Assembly (NCBI GenBank): GCA_958298945.1
Contig: OY282610.1
Location: forward strand, 21,352,233-21,416,232
Length of the DNA: 64,000 nucleotides
Reading direction: 5' to 3'
From: Atherix ibis
Lineage: Eukaryota > Arthropoda > Insecta > Diptera > Athericidae
Each line of letters opens with the position of its first letter. The first letter of the stretch is position 1. A model generated the notes under the pieces. It was not told the origin of the DNA, ran no database searches, and was given only the letters and a program-made list of their open reading frames with translations. This document shows, piece after piece, positions 13,901-25,900 of this stretch. The position numbers and the translations under genes were made by a program.

Positions 13901-16900
13901 TAACTTTTGCATTCAGACAATACTTGTCTGGATAGTGTTCTTCGCCAAAGAAACTAACAATAATAATAATAACTGACAAATTTCGATAACTGACACAAAT
14001 ATTAATAATAATAATAATAATAATAATTTTCAATTCAAATAATCATAAAATATTGAAATTGTTATGGAAAAATGTATTCTAGACCATGAAACTATTATTG
14101 CCAATATATTCTTGACTAAATAATTGTGTTCATCTTCTTTTCGGTCTCGTTCATAGCCATATGGGTGTGGTGACTATAAGACCCATCTATCGTCGGCAAT
14201 AAAAATTAATAACAAACATTATAATACCACATGTGAATACTGATATCATCTCTACACTCGTACGAACGGTTGACCATATTTCATGGGGGTTAACATATAA
14301 AAATTAATGAACGTAAGAATATTTTTACCACCGCACATGGAACTTTGGTCGATAAAGCATTGTTTTTGATAGAGACCAACCGGAAAGTAGGATTTTCAAA
14401 TATAGAGTTTTGTCTTTTGAAATTGAGAAAAAACTGAAAATGGAATGGAAAAATGCAAGCAAAAATTGTCAGTGGCATGAACTAGCCTGATAGAGGCAGG
14501 ATCTATTATGTAAAGGAAACTTCATAACATGCAACAAACTTTCCGTAATCAATCAATCCTTTTAGGGGAAAAAGGAATCTATGGTAAATGTGAAAGTTGC
14601 ACAATGAACATAAAGGATAAAAAGCGAATATTGTCCTTAGAAATCAAAGTTGATCCTGGTCCATATTATAAACATTGCCCAAAAAATATATAAAATTCTA
14701 ATAGAGAGGAGAGGCGAACAGGACAAATGTGACTATCGGAAGCAGATAATAACGTTAACTGTAATGAAAGTAGAAAATATCGTCTTTTCTGTTATTCGTC
14801 CTTTTTTATCTATTGTGAATTAGTTAATATTCAAACCGAAATTGTAACTAATGATACCAGATTAGTTTTAATGATTAATTCGAAACAAATAAATGGATAG
14901 AAAATTTCATAAAATGAATGACTACAAATCGAAAGGATCATCCTTGATATTGCAAATTAGGTTATGTGCAATTTTAGATTTGATAAAAACGGAATTCTCT
15001 CCACACTATCAAAAAAAAGTGAAAGGCAAAAAAACCTAGAATTTTTCGGTCAAAAAAAAGAAGAAGAAGGAAAACCAATTTAGATTTGATAAAAAGAATT
15101 CGAATTGTTTGATAATACAACCCCAACTAAGGAACAAAACTTTGAGTTGTAGTACCAATCAAATTAAATTTAAAAAAAAACAAGTAATGAAAGAAAATCA
15201 GCAGTAAAACTTTTATAAATAACATAAAAACAACTTTTTTGCCGAAAAATCAAAAACAATATTTAATGAAAAAAGGTTCTTGGGCTGTAGTACTAGTACT
15301 AGTGAAATAGTCAGAATCGATGCTGAAAAAACAAAAAATTGTATTAAAAAATATTTAAAAAAAAAAAAAAAAAACAAAATATTTGAATAAATTTTTGATT
15401 TGTTAAAATTTCATCGTGTCAACAGATACAAATTTGGGTTGTAATGCTAGAAAATTCAACAAAAAAAAAAACAACTAATATTTTTTTTGCTCAAAATGTC
15501 AAAGGTTTTCCGACTGTTTTTTTTATATGCAATTTACTAAAATTTTAGAATAAAAATAAATAGCATACAATTTTTGGTTGGGTTGTAGTATTTGCTAAAA
15601 ATTCAATTCAATTGAAAATATTTCAGAAAATTAGATTATAGTCTTTTTTCATAATTAAAATTTTTGTATTTTGGTTTGTAGTAGTTGTTAATAATAACAA
15701 CAACAAAAAAATCACCACCCCAAAATAAAAATAAATTAAATATTTCAAAAAAATTCCGTTCTTAAAAATAACCAGTTGTTTTAAGGGAAAATTTGGATTG
15801 TAGTGCCAAAAAAAAAGGTAGAAGTCTTATCAAAAATTTTAATGAAACGCCTACATTTGTGGGTAAGACAATCGAATTTTTTAAAGTCTAGAATAACAAA
15901 CAAAGTGCTCATTGGGTTGTAGCACCATCTAAAATTTCTAAGTGGCAAATAAAGTAGGAAGTCTTATCAAAAATTTTAATGAAACGCCTACATTTGTGGG
16001 TAAGACAATCGAATTTTTTAAAGTCTAAAACAACAAACAAACCACCACTTAAAATTGCTAGTTGCCAAAAAAAAGTAGGAAGTCGTCTCAAAAATTTTAA
16101 CAAAATGCCTACATCGGTGAGTAAGACAATCCAATTATTTGAGGTCTTAAACGACAAACAAAGTGTTCATTGGGTTGTAGCACCATCTAAAACTTTCAAG
16201 TGCCAAAACAAGTAGGATGTCGTAGACAATTTAATAAAAATGCTGAATTTTGTTGGCAGAGCAATCCAATTTTTTAACGTCTAGAATACCAAGGGAAGTG
16301 CTCATTGGGTTGTAGCACAATCTAAAATTTCTAAGTGTCAAAAAAAATGTACGAAGTCTTATCAAAAATTTTAACGAAACGCCTACATTTGTGGGTAAGA
16401 CAATCCAATTATTTGAGGTCTAAAACGACAAAGAAAGTGTTCATTGGGTTGTAGCACCATCTAAAATTTTCAAGTGCCAAAACAAGTAGGATGTCGTAGA
16501 CAATTTAATAAAAATGCTGAATTTTGTTGGCAGAGAAACCCAATTTTTTAACGTCTAGAATACTAAGGGAAGTGCTCATTGGGTTGTAGCACAATCTAAA
16601 ATTTCTAAGTGTCAAAAAAATGTACGAAGTCTTATCAAAAATTTTAAGGAAATGCCTACATCTGCGAGTAAGACAATCAAATTTTTTAAAGTCTAAAACG
16701 GCATACGAAGTGCTTATTGGGTTGTACCACCACTTAAAATGTCTAAGTAATTTATAGTGTTTTTCAGTATCTTAATTGCAAGTATAGTAGAAAATTGAGA
16801 ATAAAATATTTCAGGTTGAGTTTGGGTTGTAGTAGAAACCAATTTTTTTTTTTTTTTGATATTGCACAATTATTTTTAGTTGAATTTTTATGTTCTTTAA

Positions 16901-19900
16901 GAAACAAAAATAATAAAATTATTGAACCAAACAATCGATATTATCGGATCACCCACCTGCAAACAAAAATAAATGATTTGGCAAAGCCTTTGACAATAAA
17001 TATGAAAAATCGATTGTTTTTTTTTCGATCAATTTAGTAAATTAAGCGAATATTCCCACTAATTGATTCGATTCATCAAATTTGTGACTCAACAGAAAAA
17101 GGTGTCGCCCACGTTTTTATTGATTTTTCGCCACTTTTTTCTTATTATTTTTTTTTTTTTTGGCTGTGATTGGGGTTGTTAGACTGATGAACTGATTTTG
17201 TGTACAAACATTTCGCTTCCAAGGGTGTCCTTCGTTTTTTTTTTCATTTTCACAAGGGTGGATTATTGATTCTTGGAATTTTTTTCTTGGCAATAAAATC
17301 ATTTAGTGTATGGAAATGTTCATTGTTGTGACGAGGGAGTTTTCGTGAACAGAAGTGGCGAACACAAAGGATCTGTGGGAGAATAGGATTATTTTTGACC
17401 TTGACCCTTGTACTATTGTTTTCCATTATTGTTTTCTAATGTTGGTAGCATCAACGTTCCTGTTTGATTTCCTATATTGGTAGCGACCAGCAGAAAAATA
17501 CTCGACAAAATCCAATTAAACTCCAATTTTCCAATTTGGAAAATGAATATTAAATCCCAATTTAACCATCATCGTCGCATAGATAACTAACTACTCAAAT
17601 TCTACTGAATTGTTTTCCCATAATCCATTGTTTTTACACACTATCAGAGAACAAATAAAACAATAAATTCAAATTGATTGATTGATGAACTTTGAAGAGG
17701 CCAAAAATTCAAAATACAAATCAAGAAAGTGTGCAGATTTTGCCAAAGTAGTCTTGAGTTCGAATACAACTAGTGACATAGCCACGGTGCCCTTATAGTT
17801 GACGCCAGATAGTGGTTTGAGTTCTCCTGGCGCTAAGAATTTATATTTCAGTATAAAGTTTACTATAAACGATATTTCAAAACAAGAAACATCAAGTAAA
17901 AAAAAAGTGTCCCTTCTTCTTTTCCAGTTTGGTCCAAAACTTATGATTTTCCGAATTTTTCCAGAAAAAATTCAAAATTTTAGAGGAAAAATTTAAAAAA
18001 ATTTTAAAACCTAACCTAAAAAAAAATTCCCAATACTTTTCAGTACCCTTTAACTGAACGGAATATTTTCAAAAAAAAATTTTTTATTTTTTGGGTGATT
18101 TTCTTTCAAAGAAATACTATGCAAATTTTTCCTCATTTTTTTCTAGTGGAATTTCAAGGAAAATTCAGCATTAAAAAAATCTAAATAAAATTTATTAAAC
18201 TTTATTGATGGTTTATCGTGACAACTTTGGAAAGGCAAAAATTCAAAATACAAAAGCAAGAAAGTGTACAGATTTTGCCAAAGCAGTCTTGAGTTCGAAT
18301 CCAACTAGTGACATAGCCGCGGTGCTCTATACTAGATGCCAGATAGTGGTATGAGTTCTCCTGGTGCTAAGAATTTACATTTCAGTATAAATTTTACTAG
18401 AAAATATATTTAAAAAGAAGAAACATCAAGTAAAGAAAAAGTGTCCCTTCTTCTTTTCCAGTTTGGTCCAAAACTTATGATTTTCCGAATTTTTACAGAA
18501 AAAATTCAAATTTTTGGAGGAAAAATTTAAAACTTTTTTAAAACCTAACCTAAAAAAAAATTCCCTATAAATTTCAGTACCATTCAACTGAAGGGAATAT
18601 TTAAAAAAAAATGCATATTTTGGGGGTGATTTTCTTTCAAAGAAAAACTACAAAAAATTTTCCTCATTTTTTTTTTAGTGGAATTTCAAGTTAAATGCAG
18701 CACTAAAAAATCTAAATAAAATTTATTAAACTTTATCGTGTTTGAAGGTTAACTTTGAATTATGAGTAATTTGATGGTTTATCGTGACAACTTTGAAAAG
18801 GCAAAAATTCAAAATACAAAAGCAAGAAAGTGTACAGATTTTGCCAAAGCAGTCTTGAGTTCGAATCCAACTAGTGACATAGCCGCGGTGCTCTATACTA
18901 GATGCCAGATAGTGGTATGAGTTCTCCTGGTGCTAAGAATTTACGTTTCAGTATAAATTTTACTAGAAAATATATTTAAAAAGAAGAAACATCAAGTAAA
19001 GAAAAAGTGCCCCTTCTTCTTTTCCAGTTTGGTCCAAAACTTATGATTTTCCGAATTTTTCCAGAAAAATATCAAATTTTTAGAGGAAAAATTTAAAAAA
19101 TTTTTTAAACCTAACCTAAAAAATATGCCCTATAAATTTCAGTACCATTCAACTGAAGGGAATATTTAAAAAGAAAAATGCATATTTTGGGGGTGATTTT
19201 CTTTCAAAGAAAAACTATAAAAAAATTTCCTCATTTTTTTTTTAGTGGAATTTGAAGGAAAAAAAAATCTAAATAAAATTTATTAAACTTTATCGTGTTT
19301 GAAGGTTAACTTTGAATTATGAGTAATTTTATGGCATATCGTATCGTTAATTAACACATGCGGTAATTCATATAAAAAAATATTTCCAAGAATTGCTGCA
19401 ATCAGTTTGTATGGGGAATCGATTTGTTTGTATTTTTTTTATGGGTTGAGAGAGAAAGGGGATTAAGGGTAGTTATTTTTATAGTCAAAATCGATGAATA
19501 GTTAAATGACCAACAATTTGTTATAACTTTTAAGTAGTTATTCCATGAAGTTACGGTCACCTTTGGTGGAGAAACACCAATCCAATAGAAACCGCAGTAA
19601 ATTTTGAAGCGCACTAATCAATTCTACGAATACTTCGACTTAAGTGCAATCCATTATGTTTTGCAATTGAGAATTACTTCAAAGACATTTTCATAAGCAC
19701 ACGATTCTCCTAATAAATGGAAAGATTGTGTATGTGTGTGCGTTTGGTTGGGGGAACGGGGGTGGTTAATCATACCATACCAATTTCTGAAAAACAACAT
19801 TTTCTATATTCTTCGTTCACCTTCAACGGTGATTTGCATATGAAAGTTATAGTCAACGATTGTTATTTTCTGATTGCATGAAATGTCACAGGTAAAAAAA

Positions 19901-22900
19901 ATTATTTTGTTTTGTTTGCTTTATTTAACAATATTATAAAATTTTTTTTACATAAATTTCCGGGTTTTTTTTTTTAAAGGTAAAATTCGAAAATGATCTG
20001 GTCTTTTCTGCCATTAGGAAATAATTTTTTATAGCACCTTTTTTAAGATAATCAATATTACAAAATTTTCTATAATCCAACTTTTTTCAATCTTTTTCTC
20101 AAACTGCACCACCTTCCCTTTCCCCTCAACCAAACAATTTCATTATCATACAAAATAATTGTTTACCAGAATTAACACTTGAAATGCGCGATTTGAGGAG
20201 TACGAAGGCATGCTTTCATTAGCGGATTGACACTGGTGCAACCGAGATAGATATATACTTGGAGCGCAGCACATCTCTTTTTGTCTCTAAACACGCGTGT
20301 TTTTTTGTCAAAAATATTTACCAATCTAGACTCTTGAAAATGAACATTTCTACTGCGATTTGAGAGAAACAAATTATTTTCTTTAATTATAAATCTTAGC
20401 GAGTCATTTAAAATTTAATAGAAAATAAATAGGGTGTGCCATCTGTTGGTTATTTTGTTTAACTTTCAAAATATTTGTCACAACACAAATGTCGTGATTG
20501 TTGTTTAGCCTTGGTCAAGTAAGGGATTTGTCAAAAGGGGTGATGTGTTTTCAAATGTCAAAATCTTCTGTCACTGCACTGTCAGTTGTACGAGTATTCG
20601 GTAGCATTCGGAATTTGTTCATGTGAAGATACACGCCTCAATGACGCTTAGAAATTATCCAAAAAATCCTTCTTTTTTTGCAACATATCGTGCACTTCTT
20701 CCAATTTATGGTCGTTATAATCGGTCTAGTATGCTCACTATTCGTCGAATTGTTGATAGTTTCGAACGCAATCTTTCTTTTTTACACAATGTTCACGTCC
20801 CAGTGAGAGAAAGGTCCGGTCGAAAAGTGCCGAGAGTATTGCTAATGAAGCATTAAATTTATCGATTTCAAGGCGTTCTCAATATTTGGGACAGTGAAAG
20901 TTTATTATTTAACGTGATTTTGTTGCCAATGCATTAGACCACGAGTCGCCTACGACTATAGGGATCGCGATACGCTCAATCAACGCACCACCATTACTGG
21001 CAGTTAGCAGATAGAATCAGTTACAAGCTGACTCTCCACCTGCTGGTGGCGAGGACTATCTAAACCTCTACTGTCATAAGCAGTGACAGTGCCCGAGATA
21101 AGTGCAATGCATTGCTACATTTGCCAATTACCTCACACCTGCGATCCGAAGACCGTACCCGCGACATGGGTATTAACCACAACCACCACGTTGCTGCCAA
21201 ATGGCGCCTCACCTCGATCGGGCACAGTATATTCTACTGTGGGGCTCCCGATCCCCGTGGTACCCATTTTTGTTTTAAGAGTACTTTGGTTTGTACTCCG
21301 CTCGTTAAAGCTACGGTAAGGAATCTTGTAAATTCCTAGGCACCGCTAGGCCAGCTCAGGTACGCGGGTTCGCAATATTTGGGACAATCGGTATAAATCG
21401 ATGATAACGATTTGACGGCACTACGTGCCACACAGCCCATACAGTACTCGATTTATTGCACGGAAAATTTAGCCTTGTTGTGATTTAACACCTTCGGACT
21501 TTTTCTTGTAGGGTAATTATTAACGAAAAACCAAATGATCCTTAAAAAATGAATGTTTGATGCGGTGTAATTATTAGGCCGTTCTTCTACGAAAATGAGC
21601 GTGAAGAGGCCATTACAGTGAATTCTGAACGATATCGTGACATGTACGAAAACCAGAGCTATTTTAATATTGAAACAATCCTCGTATAATAGCAGCCAGC
21701 TATTAATCATACTGCCCCTCATTTAATACTGAAAATCGAAAATGAGTGTGAAGAGACCATTACAGTGAATTCTGAACGATATCGTGACATGTTAACAAAC
21801 TTTTTGTGAACTAATAAAAGGAAAAGTATATGCCAATTGTCAAAGAAAACCATTCGACAAGGAATTGAGACCGTCGACCGACTTTTATTGGGAAAAATTC
21901 ATCGAAAATTTCAACATTTGAATCGTGTCTTTATATTAATAATATTGTTTTTTATACATAATTGTAATAAGTTCAATTTTGAAATTTAAAAAAATTCCAA
22001 TGTTTCCTCACTAATTCACTTTAAAAAAAAAAAAAAACCCCCAACAAATGGCTCATCCTGTGTGTTTTAAAACAAAATTAATTTTTAGCCAACAGAAAAA
22101 TTTCTAAACCTAAAAATGTCCGAGCACATTTCACATTAAAAATTATCCTGTCAAAAAGAAAAAAGGGACCAATCCGTTCTATCAGTTCTCTGTTGAATAG
22201 CTTTCCGGATTATGTCCTTAGAATAAACAATTTTTCTTTCTCAATTTTAGTATTGAAAAATTCTTATTGGTATTTTTTTTTTATTACCGTATCAAATATT
22301 ATCAAAAACTTAATCAAATTAATTATCAAAAAAAAAGAGGGAAGGAATTTTTATCAAAGATTAAGTTTTCAAAAGGATGTCCGTTGGTCATTCGAAAAAT
22401 GACAAAATTTCAAAGGAATAATTTGCACAGTGAACCATTAGCCAAAAAATGAAAATGAGAGAAACGGAAATTGTGAAAAAAAATCCTGAAAATATTTGGG
22501 GAAAAAAACTTTGCTCCGTTTTAAGGGACTTTACTCTTCAAGTTTTTCTTTCTGCCTTAATTTGATCACAAAAGTCTTTTTTTTTGCCATCAAGACAAGC
22601 AAACCCATTTAAAGGGGAACAATTTTTAAATGGACAATTTAGGATAATCCTCTTAAACGTATATAAATAATAATAATACAATATAAAAAAAAGGATAGTA
22701 AATCGAGAATTTTACTGCTTGTTGATTCGAGTCGAGTGTTCACGTGTATTCTTTTGCTATCAGAAAATGGAAATGTTTTTACGGCAACATTTTCAGGCGT
22801 TGTTTATTGTCGATTGAGTACGTGACACTTTCCGTAGTGAAAAGCTTTGGAAACATGTCGTTAGGAAAAACTGCAACAAATCCCAATAACTATGGTCAAG

Positions 22901-25900
22901 AAAAAATGGTAAATAAAAAAAAATACAATTAATTAAATCTCATTCTTGCAATTAATACATGTTAAATTAATTAAATTCTCTTTAATTTGTTGTTAATTTT
23001 TTACGGATTTTTTATTTTTTATTCTGTTACAAAATTTTGCTCGAATATTATGGTCTTGACGTATCACGAAAATGATAATTAATTTAGAAGCGAAAATGAT
23101 AATTAATTTAGAAGATTTTTGAAAAAATTTGCCCAACTACGAGGATTGTATGATAAATAGCTGGCCTTGATAAAAATAAAACATTTTTATGTGTGCGATT
23201 CATTTTTTTTGTAAATATATTGTAGTTGATGGATTTAGTCCAACGTTTTTCTATCTTTTATATCCAATCTATAAAAAGAAATACGATCTTTCCAATCCCT
23301 TAAAATAGGCGCGTTCGTTTCAGCAATCACCTCTTCGTTTGAGCGAAATATTTTTGTGCGGAGCCATTTGTTTTTATATGGCGAATATGATGGAGGCAGA
23401 GGCAATTCGTATCTTAAATCATGGAATTTTGCCATGGAGATCGCACAAAAAGGAAAGAGAATTTTTTTTCTTCGCCAAATGCGGTCATTTTGTTATGATG
23501 TCATTATGCAACTGGTCTAATAATGCCGTAAAATACTGTCCTGTTATTATTTTTCTGTTTTCAGAATATTCAATGACAATTAGGTCATGTGCATCCTAGA
23601 AAATGGTAAACATAAGCTTTTTTTTGCCGATCGAACCGCTTTTGCCTTCTTTGATGCTTTATGGTAGACTGAATTTTGGTTTCTGGTGTGTAATGGTGAG
23701 TCAATGTTCCATCAACAGGTATGAATCGACGAAAAAATCCATTTGGATTATTGATAAAAATGTCCCAAGAATCCGTTGAATTTGTTACACGAACGGCTTT
23801 CTCACATCCAAAATGTCATGTAAAATGTTGCTTACACGGTGTTATAAGATGTTCATCATATCATCTACCTTATCCACTTTCATTGACGGTCTTTTAAAAC
23901 AATATCATAAATTTTTTAATTATTATTTTGGGCGGTGACTTAAATTGGACGGATCAACAACGAAGGTCATAAACTTATGTGAGTTTCGCTTTTATACCGT
24001 CATTGATTTTCTTTTTCAAAAACAAATATTTTATCACTTCTCGATACTCGAGTTTTCCCATTGTTGATGAAAATCACAAAATTTCTTCACCTTAAATAAC
24101 TGTCAGTCACAAACCAAATGACTTAGCTGTTTAAAAATATGACAGAATTCTTATGAAAAGTTGCATTTACGAAAATTAGAGTTGTTTTAATATTTTAACA
24201 ATTCTCGTATAGTAGCAATCAGGTATTAATCATACCACCCCTCGTTAAATAAAGAAAATCTTAGTTGATTTGTTTTAAGAAGAAGGACGGGGTTTTTTGT
24301 TATTAATTTTAGCCCATAGATGTCGCTGCTGAGAACATTTTAATATTGCTCACCACATTTTACCATTGCTCATAATGCAGCACAATTAAATGTTACTTAT
24401 CATTTGTTTTGGTGAATAAACATCTAAAGATAATTATCCTTCTCTAACAGTATCCGCTTATTTACCATCCCAAAAATTCAACACTATCTATCGAAACTCA
24501 CCATTGATGGCAATTGACGTCAGACATGTGACTAGATGTCTCTGCTCGCCACGTCGTAGCATTATTCATCGTTCAATCTCTTATGGTTAACTAACAAATA
24601 CTGGCAGATAATTAGCACTATCCACTTAGTAAACACTTTTCATCTGAAAAACTCACCATTTTCTACCGAAACTCACCATTTGTGACAGTTCACCTTTAGA
24701 CTTTTATATTTATTTGAAGCCTTTTCAAAATCTATTTGATTGGAGAAAGTTCCCAACTCTTTAAAAGGATACTGAGTACTATTTAATAGTGTCTTTTTAA
24801 TTTACCAGTTCTCACCAAATACCAACTCAAAAAACTCACCACTATCTGCCCCAAAACCCACCATTGACCATATTAAATTTTTGAACGTGTTCAATTATGA
24901 GTTTTGGTGGACATTTTTAGTATTTTTTCTACTTATTTGATTGCGTTTCTTTTAATTTTTTTTTCTTGTTATAAAAATGAATAGTAAAATAATTTCATTA
25001 GTCGATTATTGAAAATCGGAAAGTCTAAATTTCTATTCTAGATAAAAAGTAAAAAAAAAAAACACAAATTAGCCTAACTAATCTCTATTGTCATTGTGGA
25101 AAATAAAAAAATAATAATAAAATACTCAAATTTATGATTATATTCTAAACAAACACAAAGGCAATGACAATCAGATGGCGTTGCACTCATCACCTGTCAT
25201 GGAATCGTTTGATTGCGTCACACTAACGCTACGAACGGGACATGTGTACGCTTTTAGAATTAATAAAAAATGGCGGCAAATGGAATTGGATGCATTGTAA
25301 ACGTGTTCAAATCACCATTTTATTATTTTATGTTAACTTTTGTTATTTCCTTATATTTTTAATTTTTCAATTTATTTTGCGTTGCAAAATGAATGTAGGT
25401 TAATTTTAAACGATTTAGATTGCATACTAAATACAAATTCATATTATTTTCTTAGTTTTATTTTTATTACTAGAATATTAAAAAAAATTTTGTTTTTAAA
25501 ATCAAAAGGTGTTTTAAGACGGTTTCGAAAAAAAAAATTGACATTAATGACGATGTCAATTGTTTATTGGGAAAATTATTTGCTGAAATTTCTAATGTGT
25601 AAAAATGAAATCGAAAAAAAAAACCAAAAACCAAAAACAAATAAATTTAAAGTCCATAAATAATCGTACAAAGAAAATGATAATACGAATGTTCATTATT
25701 ATCGGTTAAAATTTCCGATGCGATAGCGATTTATTACTTACTCTTTGAATCCAACTACTACTTCTAAGAGTAAATTAATTACTAATATTGTATTATCGTC
25801 AATGCTGCCCCAATCGATAGCTACTTTGCCTTAGTGATGACCTCATTTTTTACATATTTGCAAACATTCAATACCGAGCATATTTATGAATATTCGTTGC

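Larger units (their letters stand above)
20431..22058 (+). mobile_element. Tc1/mariner-superfamily element with nested insertion and scrambled interior
   Basis: The left end GGGTGTGCCATCTGTTGG matches the reverse complement of the right end (GGATGAGCCATTTGTTGG), with three mismatches, so both termini survive. The transposase start ([20 protein letters not shown], then [15 protein letters not shown] and the [14 protein letters not shown] hook) is in an early frame. At 20894 it is broken by a 479-bp GC-rich insertion. Downstream, the [10 protein letters not shown] block comes before the RPFFYENE and VNSERYRDM block, the reverse of the normal order. Stops and frame changes abound. It is inactive. 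Confidence 0.85.

Noticed and set aside
18010..18022. CCTAACCTAA words as an insect telomere repeat (TTAGG)n
   Set aside because: Only two units per copy, and they recur as part of the 550-bp tandem unit.
19402..19614. Minus-strand frame of 70 codons with mixed residues
   Set aside because: No family motif, no splice context, and average intron composition.
25175..25300. 41-codon frame beginning at a CAGATGGCG motif
   Set aside because: Protein-like by eye but isolated, with no splice sites in phase and no recognisable family; the ATG coincides with a motif that recurs in non-coding repeats.
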